Positions 44,441-54,029 of a DNA stretch of 64,000 nucleotides are shown piece after piece. Origin of the DNA: Martinezella tropici (lineage in GTDB: Bacteria; Pseudomonadota; Alphaproteobacteria; Rhizobiales; Rhizobiaceae); NCBI RefSeq assembly GCF_003287875.1, contig NZ_QMKK01000052.1, forward strand, positions 1 through 64,000. The letters are read 5' to 3'. The notes under the pieces were generated by a model, which was given only the letters and a program-made list of their open reading frames with translations, ran no database searches and was not told the DNA's origin. The translations under genes and the position numbers were made by a program. How positions within the stretch are numbered: the stretch's first letter is position 1; every line of letters begins with the position of its first letter.

Positions 44441-45622
44441 GTGGTCGCCAGATATGATGTAATCGTCCTCGGTGCGGGCGCGGCAGGCATGATGTGCGCT
44501 GTCCGGGCCGGCCAGCGCGGGCGCTCCGTCGTCGTGCTCGATCATGCCGCCGCACCCGGCGAAAAAATCCGCATTTCCGGCGGCGGCCGCTGCAATTTCA
44601 CCAATATCCATGCCGGTCCGAAGAACTTCCTATCCGCCAATCAGCATTTCGCCAAATCGGCGCTCGCCCGTTTCACACCGCAGGATTTCATCGCCATCGT
44701 CGAACGCCATGGCATTGCGTGGCACGAGAAAACGCTCGGCCAGCTCTTCTGCGACAACAGCGCCAAGGACATTATCCGCATGCTGACCGACGAGATGCGC
44801 GCAGCCGGGGTGCAACTTCGGTTGCGAACCGAGGTCGGCGGCATCGAACAAAGTGATGGCGGCTATCGCATCAGCACCTCCGAAGGCATTTTCGAAGCAA
44901 CCTCGCTGGTCGTGGCGACGGGCGGCAAGTCGATCCCCAAGATGGGGGCTACCGGCTTTGCCTATCGCCTCGCCGAGCAATTCGACTTGCCTATTGTCGA
45001 GACCCGGCCGGGCCTCGTGCCGCTGACGCTCGATCCGCAATTGCTTCAGCACCTGGCGCCGCTGTCGGGTATCGCTGTCCCCGCCGAGATCCGCCATGGC
45101 AAGACGGCATTCCGCGAGGCTCTTCTCTTCACCCATCGCGGCCTCAGCGGCCCCGCCATCCTGCAGATTTCCTCCTATTGGCGGGAGGGTGAGGATATCT
45201 CCGTCGTGATCGAGCCTGATATCGACCTGTTCGAGCTTCTCAAGAAGGCCAAGCAGGTGAATGGTCGGCAATCCGCGCAGACGGCCCTTGCCGAAATCCT
45301 GCCGAAACGGCTGGCGCAGCATTTCGTCGAGAACGAAGGCATATCAGGCAATATAGCCGATCAGTCCGACAAGCGCCTGCAGCAACTCGCATCGGCAATC
45401 CAATCCTGGTCGGTCAAGCCGTCGGGCTCCGAAGGCTACCGCACAGCGGAAGTGACGCTGGGCGGTATCGATACGGACTGCCTCGATTCGCGGACGATGC
45501 AGGTGAAAACCGTCCCCGGTCTCTTCTTCATCGGTGAATGCGTCGATGTCACGGGCTGGCTCGGCGGCTATAATTTCCAATGGGCCTGGGCTTCCGGCCA
45601 TGTCGCCGGCGAGGCTGCTTGA
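44441..45622 (+). CDS. HI0933/BaiN-family flavoprotein
   Basis: The 393-residue FAD-dependent oxidoreductase begins 'YDVIVLGAGAAGMMCAVRAG'. It has the family hallmark 'KIRISGGGRCNFTNIH' and a C-terminal 'FFIGECVDVTGWLGGYNFQW'. It starts with GTG at 44441. The physiological reaction of the family is poorly known; some members act on 3-oxo-delta4 steroids or related compounds. It is divergent from the glutamine synthetase-like gene, sharing a 137-bp promoter region. Confidence 0.88.
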   Translation: MVARYDVIVLGAGAAGMMCAVRAGQRGRSVVVLDHAAAPGEKIRISGGGRCNFTNIHAGPKNFLSANQHFAKSALARFTPQDFIAIVERHGIAWHEKTLGQLFCDNSAKDIIRMLTDEMRAAGVQLRLRTEVGGIEQSDGGYRISTSEGIFEATSLVVATGGKSIPKMGATGFAYRLAEQFDLPIVETRPGLVPLTLDPQLLQHLAPLSGIAVPAEIRHGKTAFREALLFTHRGLSGPAILQISSYWREGEDISVVIEPDIDLFELLKKAKQVNGRQSAQTALAEILPKRLAQHFVENEGISGNIADQSDKRLQQLASAIQSWSVKPSGSEGYRTAEVTLGGIDTDCLDSRTMQVKTVPGLFFIGECVDVTGWLGGYNFQWAWASGHVAGEAA

Positions 45623-45694
45623 ATTGACCTTGCCAACTGGTCCTGAAACGGGCAAAGAGCATCTCCAGCGCGAAGATACTCGATGGAGACAATC

Positions 45695-46207
45695 ATGACG
45701 ATTAAAACCCTGACATTCCGCGGTGCAGTTCTTTCAGGCATCGTTGCGGCCATGACGATGTCGCTTGGCATGCTTGCCGTCACCGCGTCCGATGCGAGCG
45801 CTGCTTCCACCCAATGCAAGAAGCTGGATCCGAACGGCCGGGATGCGGGCGGCGATACGAATTTCGCCATTGCGATCCGCGACAAGAAAGGCGATGTCGT
45901 CAAGAAGATGCTGGCCTGCGGCGCCAAGCTGGACATGAAGACGACGGAGGGCTGGTATCCGCTGCATACCGCCGCCTATTACGGCCCCGCCGACATGATC
46001 GATCTTCTGGTTTCCAAGGGTGCCGACGTCAACGCGCGCGGCGACTATGATGGTTGGACGCCTTTGCACATGGCGAGCCAGCAGGATGATCCGGCCGTCG
46101 TCAAGGCATTGTTGAAGGATGGCGCCGACAAGACCATCAAGTCTGCCTCCGGCAAGACTGCCGCCGAAATTACGACCGATCCCGCCATCGCGGCATTGCT
46201 GAGGTAG
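45695..46207 (+). CDS. secreted ankyrin-repeat protein
   Basis: The 170-residue product has a signal peptide ending near 'ASDASAAS' and two clear ankyrin repeats ('GWYPLHTAAYYGPADMIDLL', 'GWTPLHMASQQDDPAVVKAL') plus a degenerate third. Two Cys in the mature part (near 'TQCKKLD' and 'LACGAKL') could form a disulfide. It is probably periplasmic; the binding partner is unknown. The ATG at 45695 was chosen because GGAGA lies about 6 nt upstream; the ATG at 45683 is possible. Confidence 0.8.
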   Translation: MTIKTLTFRGAVLSGIVAAMTMSLGMLAVTASDASAASTQCKKLDPNGRDAGGDTNFAIAIRDKKGDVVKKMLACGAKLDMKTTEGWYPLHTAAYYGPADMIDLLVSKGADVNARGDYDGWTPLHMASQQDDPAVVKALLKDGADKTIKSASGKTAAEITTDPAIAALLR

Positions 46208-46354
46208 CGCGCGGTCTCCGCCAATGTGATGGTCGCGCCGCCTGGCACCTAACCTCTGGTTTTGACGTTTTCTTTTCCTATATTTCTATTTTGTATATTG
46301 CCTGTTGCGGGAACGGCCTTTTGCCGGTTATCGTGTCAGTGCGAAAATGGGAAT

Positions 46355-46504
46355 ATGCTCATGAACAGAACAAAGCGCCGTGCTCGCGCCATTGCAATCG
46401 CTCAGACCCAAGACAGTGCCAAGCTCCTGGCGGCAAGGCTTCTGATGTTGACGACCGGCGTCACAGCCGTCTGCATCGCTTATCTCGCGGCACGCGGCTT
46501 CTGA
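46355..46504 (+). CDS. small membrane protein candidate
   Basis: The 49-residue ORF has a basic N-terminus ('MLMNRTKRRARAIAIAQ') and one hydrophobic helix ('LLMLTTGVTAVCIAYLAA'). GGGAA upstream could serve ATG 46355 or 46361. The frame is open from 46262, but that part is not convincing. I do not recognise it; a hairpin follows 24 bp after the stop. Confidence 0.4.
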   Translation: MLMNRTKRRARAIAIAQTQDSAKLLAARLLMLTTGVTAVCIAYLAARGF

Positions 46505-46528
46505 GCCCTTAGCCGCTTCATTATTCTT

Positions 46529-46550
46529 GGCCGTCGCCGGAACGACGGCC
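46529..46550 (+). terminator. hairpin after the small ORF
   Basis: GGCCGTCG (46529-46536) pairs exactly with CGACGGCC (46543-46550). A T-run is missing, so termination is not assured. The remainder of 46505-46834 has no gene; it holds an AT-rich palindrome ATTAATTAAT at 46638-46647 and presumably the promoter of the chemoreceptor. Confidence 0.45.
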
Positions 46551-46834
46551 CTTGCTCGCGTACAAATATAGGCTTTGCCGTCCGCTTCTCAGCGTTTGAT
46601 TGTATGTTGCGAGCCCCCACAACGCCCTTATCTGAAAATTAATTAATCAGACCGACAATTCCCGACGATTTCATGGGGCGCTCTACTGCATGATAGAGCC
46701 GAAGCAATGATTGCTTCCCGACATTATACTCGGTGGCCCCGCCTGCGGATATTTCAAGAACGATGGTTATACATCCGGTCAGCGCCGAGGTGGCGTCGAA
46801 CGGGGGGAGCGGCATGTGAGAGGTCTGAGCCACT

Positions 46835-49372
46835 ATGTTCATTGATAAGATATTGTCGCGTTTCAAGATCAAGACGAAGGTCCTCATATTCGTCCTGCCG
46901 TTCGTCATCAGCATTTCCGCCGTTGGCCTCACCGGGCTTTACGCGTCGGGACTGCTCCAGGGACGCATGGAGATTTCCAACAGCGTCTTGCAGTCGCTGA
47001 CCGGTTTCAAGAACCTATACGGCTCCATGGACGACTTCCTGCGCATCACCAATACGCAGCAGCGCGACAAACTCTACCAGGATATCAAGTCGCAGCAGGG
47101 CGTGCTGAATGCCACTCTCGGCCAGCTCGGTGCGGATGCAGATGGGCGTGACAATCTGACTGACGCCACCGCCAAGACCGCCGATATGGCAAATCTCGTA
47201 GGCCGGCTATGGACATTGCATGAGCAGGAGGTCTCGCTCCGTAAGACGATCGATGATGCCCAGAGGGCATTGATCAGTGCCCGCTTCAACGTCAATTTCA
47301 ACAGCCAGCAGCTGGAAGATCGGATGCGCCAGGATCAGGCGGACGCGACCTCCACACTGCGTTCCGCCGACCGTCTGCTGAAGGGTGGCGATATGCTGGC
47401 CTCCGTTGCCGAAGATTTCAACAAGGCAGCGACGCCGGCCGACAAGGTCAAGCTCCTGAAAGACCGGCTGTCGGATCTGAACAAGGCACAACGTTCCATC
47501 GATCTTGCATTGCCGCAGAACCAGAAGAGCGTGGTTCAGTCGCTGGTGAGCACGATCAAGGAGCTTGCCGCCTTCACGGAAAGCACCGACGTGCCGACAG
47601 ACGATACTATCGCAGCCATCAGCCGGCTGCTGTCACGTTTCCGTCAGACCTCGACCTACACGCAGCTGGCGGCAACGCAGATGATGCGCCAGGCAACCAC
47701 GACCTTCGTCTCCCTCGACGCCCGCGTCGCGCAGACCAATTCGGTCCTTCAGGACACGCGACGCCTCGAGGATTCGGTCTATTCGCTGCAGCTCGTTCTG
47801 GCGGATTTCGACGCGAATACGAACAAGGACAATCTCGTCCGCCTGCGCCAGGAAATCTCCAAGCTCGGCGGTGATATCGATACGCTGAACCAGAGCGCCA
47901 AGAGCATGGATTTCGCCAGCGACATTGACTCGGCCATCCGTCCGGCGATCAAGTCGATGGATGAAGCCGGCGGCAAGCTGGTCGACATCATCACGCAGCG
48001 CATCACCGAATATGCCAGCGCCCGCCAGCAGCTCGATCAGGTTTGGGGCCAGCTCACCGCCTTCGCCGAAACGCAGAAGCAGAGCGCGGGCACCGAGCGC
48101 AGTCAGGCGAATTACATCTCCATTCTGGCAACCGCCCTTGGCATCATCCTCTCGGTTGCTGGTGGCATCGCGCTCGTCCTGACACTGCAACGCCCGATCG
48201 GCCAGATCACCGCCGCCATGCGCCGCATCGCCGACGGCATGCTGGAGACTGCGATCTCCGGCGAACAGCGCCGTGACGAAATCGGCGACATGGCCCGCGC
48301 GCTTGGCATCTTCAAAGACAACGCCATCTCGAAGATCCGCATCGAGGAGCAGAGCGACGAGGAGCGCGCCGCCGCGGAACATGAGCGCCAGCGCAACGAC
48401 GCTGAAAAGCGCGAACTCGACCGCCAGATCGACCATGCCGTCAGCGAGCTTGCGGCCGGCCTGGAACGTCTTGCCCAGGGTGACATCTCCGCGACGATCG
48501 ACAGGCCTTTCATCGGTCGTCTCGAGCAACTGCGCCAGGATTTCAACAGTTCGCTGTCGCGCCTGCAGCAGACGCTGAGCCAGGTCCGCAGCAATGTCGA
48601 GATGATCCAGAGCAACGGCGCCCAGATGGCCGCCTCTGCCGAAGATCTGTCGAAGCGTACAGAGCAGCAGGCGGCTTCGCTGGAGCAGACCGCCGCCGCC
48701 GTCGACCAAATCACCAACACGGTCCGCTCCTCCGCCGAACGCGCCAAGGATGCGGATGCGATCGTGCGCGAGGCCAAGCGCAGCGCCGATGACAGCTCCA
48801 TCGTCGTCGGCAACGCCATCGATGCGATGTCGCGCATCGAGGATGCCTCCCGCCGGATCGAGCAGATCATCGGCGTCATCGATGAGATCGCCTTCCAGAC
48901 CAATCTTCTGGCGCTCAATGCCGGCATCGAAGCCGCCCGCGCCGGCGACGCCGGTAAAGGTTTCGCCGTGGTCGCCATGGAGGTGCGCGAGCTGGCACAG
49001 CGCTCGGCCGCTGCCGCCAAGGAAATCAAGGGGCTGATCAACAAGTCGACCGAGGAGGTCGCCTCCGGTTCGCAGTTCGTGCAGGAGGCCGGCTCGGTGC
49101 TGGCGCAGATCAGCAGCCAGATTGTGACGATCAGCCAGCATGTGGAGATGATCGCCCATGCCAGCCACGATCAGGCAAGCGCGCTGCAGGAGGTCAATTC
49201 CTCGGTCAATCACATGGATCAGATGACGCAGCAGAATGCCGGCATGGTGGAGGAAACTACGGCAGCAAGCCGCGAGCTCGCCTCCGAAGCCGACGCCCTG
49301 TTGCACCTGATCCAGCAGTTCAAGATCGAAGCCGGATACAGCGTCGGCTATATTCGAGAGCAAGCAGCCTGA
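46835..49372 (+). CDS. methyl-accepting chemotaxis protein with large periplasmic sensor
   Basis: The 845-residue chemoreceptor has TM1 at about 16-38, a helical periplasmic region of nearly 390 residues, TM2 at about 427-450, and a HAMP domain ('RPIGQITAAMRRIADGMLET'). The signalling hairpin has the conserved tip 'EIAFQTNLLALNAGIEAARA' at about 683-702. The sensor size suggests a helical bimodular (HBM-like) fold, but the ligand is unknown. The C-terminus 'GYIREQAA' lacks a CheR-binding pentapeptide. Polyamine genes lie on both sides, which may hint at ligand type. It is monocistronic, convergent with a small ORF whose end overlaps by 25 bp. Confidence 0.94.
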   Translation: MFIDKILSRFKIKTKVLIFVLPFVISISAVGLTGLYASGLLQGRMEISNSVLQSLTGFKNLYGSMDDFLRITNTQQRDKLYQDIKSQQGVLNATLGQLGADADGRDNLTDATAKTADMANLVGRLWTLHEQEVSLRKTIDDAQRALISARFNVNFNSQQLEDRMRQDQADATSTLRSADRLLKGGDMLASVAEDFNKAATPADKVKLLKDRLSDLNKAQRSIDLALPQNQKSVVQSLVSTIKELAAFTESTDVPTDDTIAAISRLLSRFRQTSTYTQLAATQMMRQATTTFVSLDARVAQTNSVLQDTRRLEDSVYSLQLVLADFDANTNKDNLVRLRQEISKLGGDIDTLNQSAKSMDFASDIDSAIRPAIKSMDEAGGKLVDIITQRITEYASARQQLDQVWGQLTAFAETQKQSAGTERSQANYISILATALGIILSVAGGIALVLTLQRPIGQITAAMRRIADGMLETAISGEQRRDEIGDMARALGIFKDNAISKIRIEEQSDEERAAAEHERQRNDAEKRELDRQIDHAVSELAAGLERLAQGDISATIDRPFIGRLEQLRQDFNSSLSRLQQTLSQVRSNVEMIQSNGAQMAASAEDLSKRTEQQAASLEQTAAAVDQITNTVRSSAERAKDADAIVREAKRSADDSSIVVGNAIDAMSRIEDASRRIEQIIGVIDEIAFQTNLLALNAGIEAARAGDAGKGFAVVAMEVRELAQRSAAAAKEIKGLINKSTEEVASGSQFVQEAGSVLAQISSQIVTISQHVEMIAHASHDQASALQEVNSSVNHMDQMTQQNAGMVEETTAASRELASEADALLHLIQQFKIEAGYSVGYIREQAA

Positions 49373-49605
49373 CCGCCGCAACCGTTGCCATCACAGGCGG
49401 ATCGGCCAATTTCCGGCCGGTCCGCCTTTTCTATCGGCTTGCGATGGGCGCTTAAGACGGCGATCATCCGTTCGATCCAGAGGAAGGGGCGCGGCGTTTC
49501 GCGCCCGTAGTCGAGGTAGAAGAGATCCTCCTTCTGGCGCCATTGCTCTTCACGCGCCTGGCTTTGTATTTCGATGGCCTTGGCCAAAGCGATGCTTTCC
49601 AGCAT
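49348..49605 (-). CDS. small hypothetical protein
   Basis: The 85-residue product begins 'MLESIALAKAIEIQSQAREE' and contains 'WRQKEDLFYLDYGRETPRPF', a well-behaved amphipathic and aromatic sequence, so it is probably real. GGAGACGTCTC precedes the ATG at 49605; the ATG at 49629 is less likely. Its 3' end overlaps the chemoreceptor gene tail by 25 bp on the opposite strand. No family is recognised. It is divergent from the LysR gene. Confidence 0.55.
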   Translation of the reverse strand: MLESIALAKAIEIQSQAREEQWRQKEDLFYLDYGRETPRPFLWIERMIAVLSAHRKPIEKADRPEIGRSACDGNGCGGQAACSRI

Positions 49606-49692
49606 GAGACGTCTCCATGGTTTGGGCATCGCCTTAACTACTCATGAGAATTTGCTTTATAAACAGCCGTTTTCACCCTATGTTTTTCAATT

Positions 49693-50565
49693 ATGAAAAA
49701 CGCTACATGGGATTCCTATCAGCTCTTTCTCGATGTCGCCCGCGGCGGTGGACTGACCGGAGCGGTCGCTTCGAGCGGCCTGAGCCCGGCAACGATCGGT
49801 CGGCGGATGCTGGAGCTGGAGGGACGCATCGGTCGGCCCCTCTTCGAGCGCAGCCAGGCCGGCTACACGCTGACCGGTGACGGCCAGGCCCTGTTCGATC
49901 AGCTGCTGGAAATGGAAGCTGCCGCCCACAAGGTTGACGGCTGGCGGCGCGACGGGCAGGGCATGTCCGTCGTCCGCATCGCCGCCGGCACATGGGTCGG
50001 CTGGCTGCTCAGCCAGAACATGCCGACGATCTGTTCGGAGCGGGACGGATTCCGCATCGATCTGCATCTCGGCGAGCGTCGGGCCAGCCTTGCCCATCGC
50101 GAGAGCGATATCGGCATCCGCGCCTTCGAGCCGGAGGAAACCAATCTCGCAGCCATCAAGATCGGTGACGTCGCCTATGCCGCCTATCAGGCCCGCAACA
50201 TGCGCTTTGCCGGTCCGCAGCGCTGGATCGCGGTAGCGGAGGAGGAGGCGGTATCGGCCTATCTGCGCTGGCCCTATCAAAACAGGCGGGAGGAGATCGC
50301 CTTCACGGTCAGCCGACCGCGCTCGCTTCATGATCTCGTGCTTGCCGGATCCGGTATCGCGGTCCTGCCCTGCTTTGTCGGCGATCAGGAGCCAAGGCTG
50401 GAACGGGTTGGCGAGGAAATCCCGTCTCTCCGCCACCGGCAATGGATCGTCATGAACAATGCCGACCGGCACCGAAGGGAAATCCGCACCGTGGTCGACC
50501 GCATGGCCAAGCTCTTGAAAAGCCATGCCGAGCTTTTTGCGGGCAAGCGCCCGACCTATGCGTAA
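49693..50565 (+). CDS. LysR-family transcriptional regulator
   Basis: The 290-residue product has the LysR winged helix-turn-helix at about 8-65 ('LTGAVASSGLSPATIGRRML', 'LEGRIGRPLFERSQAGYTLT') and an effector-binding domain with 'AAGTWVGWLLSQ' and 'VLAGSGIAVLPCFVGDQEP'. It sits 184 bp upstream of potF on the same strand and divergent from the small ORF at 49605. Regulation of the polyamine importer is plausible from position, but LysR proteins more often control divergent genes. Confidence 0.9.
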   Translation: MKNATWDSYQLFLDVARGGGLTGAVASSGLSPATIGRRMLELEGRIGRPLFERSQAGYTLTGDGQALFDQLLEMEAAAHKVDGWRRDGQGMSVVRIAAGTWVGWLLSQNMPTICSERDGFRIDLHLGERRASLAHRESDIGIRAFEPEETNLAAIKIGDVAYAAYQARNMRFAGPQRWIAVAEEEAVSAYLRWPYQNRREEIAFTVSRPRSLHDLVLAGSGIAVLPCFVGDQEPRLERVGEEIPSLRHRQWIVMNNADRHRREIRTVVDRMAKLLKSHAELFAGKRPTYA

Positions 50566-50749
50566 CGCATCGCCGCGATATCTGCTTTCCCGTGGGCGAG
50601 CGTGTCTTGCGGACGATGGATGGCAAAGATGCGAAAGAGTGTGAGCCCACGCTTTTCCCCTTGTCGCCTTCAGATTTCCTTTCTAGTCTAACGGGAAAAA
50701 CAGAGGGTTGGGTGTCGTCTGGATGCCCTTGAACAAAACAGGAGAGACT

Positions 50750-51847
50750 ATGAAGTCCATGTTCGCACGGCTTGCAGCGACGGCATTCGCTGTCGTTTCG
50801 CTGGCAACGGTCGCTCAGGCAGAAGACAAGGTCGTCAATATCTACAACTGGTCGGATTACATCGATAATTCGATCCTGGCGGATTTCACCAAGGAAACCG
50901 GCATCAAGGTCGTCTACGATACCTTCGACCAGAACGAGACCCTGGAGACCAAGCTGCTTGCGGGCAAGACCGGCTACGATATTGTCGTGCCTACGGCTTA
51001 CTTCCTGCAACGCCAGATCAAGGCCGGCGTCTTCCAGAAGCTCGACAAATCCAAGCTGCCGAACATCTCCAACATGTGGGATACGGTGCAGAAGCGCATC
51101 GCCACCTATGACCCCGGCAACCAGTACGCCATCGACTATATGTGGGGCACCACTGGCGTCGGCTACAATGTCGACAAGGTGAAGCAGATCCTCGGCACCG
51201 ACGAGGCGCCTGATATCGACGTGATTTTCGATCCCAAGCTTGCCGCCAAGTTCAAGGATTGCGGCATCTACATGCTGGATTCGCCAACCGACGCCATTCC
51301 GGCGGCTCTGCGCTATCTGGGTCTCGATCCGAACTCAACCAAGCAGGAAGACTTCAAGAAGGCCGAAGAGCTTTTGACGTCGATCCGGCCGTTCGTGCGC
51401 AAGTTCCACTCTTCCGAATACATCAATGCGCTCGCCAACGGCGATATCTGCCTTGCTTTCGGCTATTCCGGCGACGTGCTGCAGGCCCGCAACCGAGCTG
51501 CTGAGGCCAAGAACGGCGTGAATATCAGCTATTCGATCCCAAAGAAGGGTGCGCAGATGTGGTTCGACGTCATGGCGATCCCCGCCGATGCACCGCATGT
51601 CGAAGAGGCGCACATCTTCCTCAATTACATCATGAAGCCGGAAGTCATCGCCAAAGCGAGCAACTTCACTACCTATGCCAACGGCAACAAGGCGTCGCAG
51701 GAATTCGTGAGCAAGGACGTGCTGGAGGATCCGGCCGTCTATCCGACCGATGCGGTCCGCGAGAAGCTGTTCACACTGACCCCGTGGGACTCGAAAACGC
51801 AGCGCTTGGGAACGCGCTTGTGGACAAAGGTCACCACTGGCCAATAA
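50750..51847 (+). CDS. potF: putrescine/spermidine-binding periplasmic protein (PotF/PotD family)
   Basis: This is the periplasmic receptor of a polyamine ABC importer. The 365-residue product has a signal peptide ('MKSMFARLAATAFAVVSLAT', cleavage after 'AQA'). Its PotD/PotF fold includes 'VVNIYNWSDYIDNSILADFT', 'YAIDYMWGTTGVGYNVDKV' and 'INALANGDICLAFGYSGDVL'. The ATG at 50750 follows AGGAGAG. A terminator 9 bp after the stop probably raises receptor over permease levels. The exact polyamine cannot be told from sequence. Confidence 0.93.
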   Translation: MKSMFARLAATAFAVVSLATVAQAEDKVVNIYNWSDYIDNSILADFTKETGIKVVYDTFDQNETLETKLLAGKTGYDIVVPTAYFLQRQIKAGVFQKLDKSKLPNISNMWDTVQKRIATYDPGNQYAIDYMWGTTGVGYNVDKVKQILGTDEAPDIDVIFDPKLAAKFKDCGIYMLDSPTDAIPAALRYLGLDPNSTKQEDFKKAEELLTSIRPFVRKFHSSEYINALANGDICLAFGYSGDVLQARNRAAEAKNGVNISYSIPKKGAQMWFDVMAIPADAPHVEEAHIFLNYIMKPEVIAKASNFTTYANGNKASQEFVSKDVLEDPAVYPTDAVREKLFTLTPWDSKTQRLGTRLWTKVTTGQ

Positions 51848-51855
51848 ATCGAAGC

Positions 51856-51882
51856 GGCCCGGACGGCAACGTCCGGGCCTTT
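51856..51882 (+). terminator. terminator or attenuator between potF and potG
   Basis: GGCCCGGACG (51856-51865) pairs perfectly with CGTCCGGGCC (51870-51879) around a GCAA tetraloop, followed by TTT. It lies 9 bp after potF inside the operon, so partial termination or mRNA protection is likely. Confidence 0.7.
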
Positions 51883-51969
51883 CCTTATAAAGCAAAAATC
51901 GCGAGCGTGCCGGGATGGGGAAGAGCTGGCACCACGAAAGCTCGCCCGATATCCATTTGGGGATAGATA

Positions 51970-53112
51970 ATGAAGTCACTCGGTAATATCCGGCGTTCCT
52001 TTGCTCCTTGGACCGACCCTTCGGCCAAGCCTTACATTTCCTTCAAGAACGTGACGAAGAAGTTCGGTGATTTCACCGCCGTCGATAATCTCTCCCTGAA
52101 TATCTACAATCGCGAATTCTTCGCTCTTCTGGGTGCTTCGGGTTGCGGCAAGTCCACGCTTTTGCGCATGCTCGCCGGCTTCGAGCAGCCGACGACGGGC
52201 GAAATCGTGCTCGACGGCCAGGATCTTGCCGGCACGCCGCCCTATCGCCGCCCCGTCAACATGATGTTCCAGTCCTATGCGCTGTTTCCGCATATGTCGG
52301 TGGAAAAGAATATCGCCTTCGGCCTGCGCCAGGACGGCATGCCGAAAGCGGAGATCGACGATCGCGTCGCGCAAATGCTGAAGCTCGTCAAGCTGGAGCA
52401 ATTCGCCAGGCGCAAGCCCAACCAGCTTTCCGGCGGCCAGCGCCAGCGCGTGGCTTTGGCGCGCTCGCTTGCCAAACGGCCGAAGGTGCTGCTGCTCGAC
52501 GAACCACTCGGCGCGCTCGACAAGAAGCTGCGCGAAGAAACCCAGTTCGAACTCATGGATCTGCAGCAGAGCCTGGGGTTGACCTTCGTCGTCGTCACCC
52601 ACGATCAGGAAGAGGCGATGACCATGGCGGACCGCATCGCGGTCATGAGCCACGGCAAGGTGGTACAGGTGGCAACGCCGGCCGAGATCTACGAGGCGCC
52701 CAATTGCCGCTTCGTCGCCGACTTCATCGGTGACGTGAACATCCTCGACGGCAACGTCACCTCGGCGCAGTCGGGCATCGTCGAGATATCGGTCGATTCC
52801 GGCTTCACGGTGCGCACCGCTTCCGGCGGCGCACAGTCGGCGGGAAGCCGCGCGAGCCTCGCCATCCGCCCGGAAAAGCTTCGGGTAACACCACGCCCGC
52901 CGGCCAATGCCTCGGTCAATGCCGCCGAAGGCGAGATATGGGATATCGCCTATCTCGGCGACATGACCGTTTTCCACGTCAAGCTGAAGGGGGGGCAGGT
53001 GGTCAAGGCCTCGTCGCTGAACGCCGTGCGCGCGGTGGAGGAGCCCTTCGCCTACGACCAGAACGTTTGGGTCTCCTTCGACGAAAATGCCGGCGTCTTG
53101 CTGAAGGATTGA
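51970..53112 (+). CDS. potG: polyamine ABC transporter ATPase PotG
   Basis: The 380-residue ATPase has Walker A 'GASGCGKST', Q-loop 'MMFQSYALFPHM', signature 'LSGGQRQRVALARS', Walker B 'VLLLDEPLGALD', the switch His in 'VVVTHDQEEAMTMADRI' and a C-terminal TOBE domain. It drives the PotFGHI importer. It lies after the potF terminator; potH follows after 2 bp. Confidence 0.95.
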   Translation: MKSLGNIRRSFAPWTDPSAKPYISFKNVTKKFGDFTAVDNLSLNIYNREFFALLGASGCGKSTLLRMLAGFEQPTTGEIVLDGQDLAGTPPYRRPVNMMFQSYALFPHMSVEKNIAFGLRQDGMPKAEIDDRVAQMLKLVKLEQFARRKPNQLSGGQRQRVALARSLAKRPKVLLLDEPLGALDKKLREETQFELMDLQQSLGLTFVVVTHDQEEAMTMADRIAVMSHGKVVQVATPAEIYEAPNCRFVADFIGDVNILDGNVTSAQSGIVEISVDSGFTVRTASGGAQSAGSRASLAIRPEKLRVTPRPPANASVNAAEGEIWDIAYLGDMTVFHVKLKGGQVVKASSLNAVRAVEEPFAYDQNVWVSFDENAGVLLKD

Positions 53113-53114
53113 TC

Positions 53115-54026
53115 ATGAGAGCGCTCGGTTCCCTAATCTATCAGCGCCTCGTGATCATCGTTCCCTATGCCTGGTTGCTGGTCTTTTTCCTTGCGCCGTT
53201 CCTCATCGTCTTCCGCATCTCGCTGTCGACCAAGGCGCTGTCGGTCCCGCCCTATGATCCATCCTTCGCCTGGAGCGACAGCTTCGGCGACTGGTGGGAC
53301 AAGCTGCAGACCATGTCGTTCGACAATTACACATGGCTGACCGGCGATCCCCTTTACATGAGCGCCTACATTCAGAGCCTGCAGATCGCCGGCATCTCGA
53401 CGCTCCTGACCCTCATCATTGCCTATCCTATCGCCTACGGCATGGCGCAGGCGCCGCGCACGATCCGGCCGACTTTGCTGATGCTGGTTATCCTGCCCTT
53501 CTGGACGAGCTTCCTGATCCGCGTCTATTCATGGATGTCGATCCTCAGCACCACGGGTCTCTTGAACCAGCTATTGATGGGGCTCGGCATCATCCACCAG
53601 CCGCTTGTCATCCTGAACACCAATACCGCCGTCTATATCGGCATGGTCTATTCCTATCTGCCCTTCATGGTGCTGCCACTCTATTCGGCGCTGGAAAAGA
53701 TGGACGGCACGCTGATAGAGGCGGCGCAGGATCTCGGCTGCACGGCGATCGGCGCTTTCTGGCGCGTCACCTTTCCGCTCTCGCTTCCTGGTGTTATCGC
53801 CGGCTGCATGCTGGTCTTCATCCCCGCTGTCGGCGAGTTCGTCATTCCCGACCTGCTCGGTGGCTCCGAAACCCTGATGATCGGCAAGGTGCTCTGGACG
53901 GAGTTCTACAGCAACACCGACTGGCCGCTGGCCTCGGCGGTGGCGACCATCCTGCTTCTGGTGCTGGTCATCCCCATCGTCTTCTTCCAGCATTTCCAGG
54001 CCAAGGCCGACGAGAAGGGGAGATAA
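53115..54026 (+). CDS. potH: polyamine ABC transporter permease PotH
   Basis: The 303-residue inner-membrane permease has about six membrane helices and the EAA loop 'LIEAAQDLGCTAIGAFWRVT'. An N-terminal hydrophobic helix ('YAWLLVFFLAPFLIVFRIS') follows a short cytoplasmic tail. The ATG at 53115 was chosen; the open frame from 52938 is antisense-like sequence inside potG. potI follows after 3 bp. Confidence 0.95.
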   Translation: MRALGSLIYQRLVIIVPYAWLLVFFLAPFLIVFRISLSTKALSVPPYDPSFAWSDSFGDWWDKLQTMSFDNYTWLTGDPLYMSAYIQSLQIAGISTLLTLIIAYPIAYGMAQAPRTIRPTLLMLVILPFWTSFLIRVYSWMSILSTTGLLNQLLMGLGIIHQPLVILNTNTAVYIGMVYSYLPFMVLPLYSALEKMDGTLIEAAQDLGCTAIGAFWRVTFPLSLPGVIAGCMLVFIPAVGEFVIPDLLGGSETLMIGKVLWTEFYSNTDWPLASAVATILLLVLVIPIVFFQHFQAKADEKGR

Positions 54027-54029
54027 TTC

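Noticed and set aside
47633..49381. Minus-strand ORF of 582 codons
   Set aside because: Antisense to the chemoreceptor signalling domain; no independent support.
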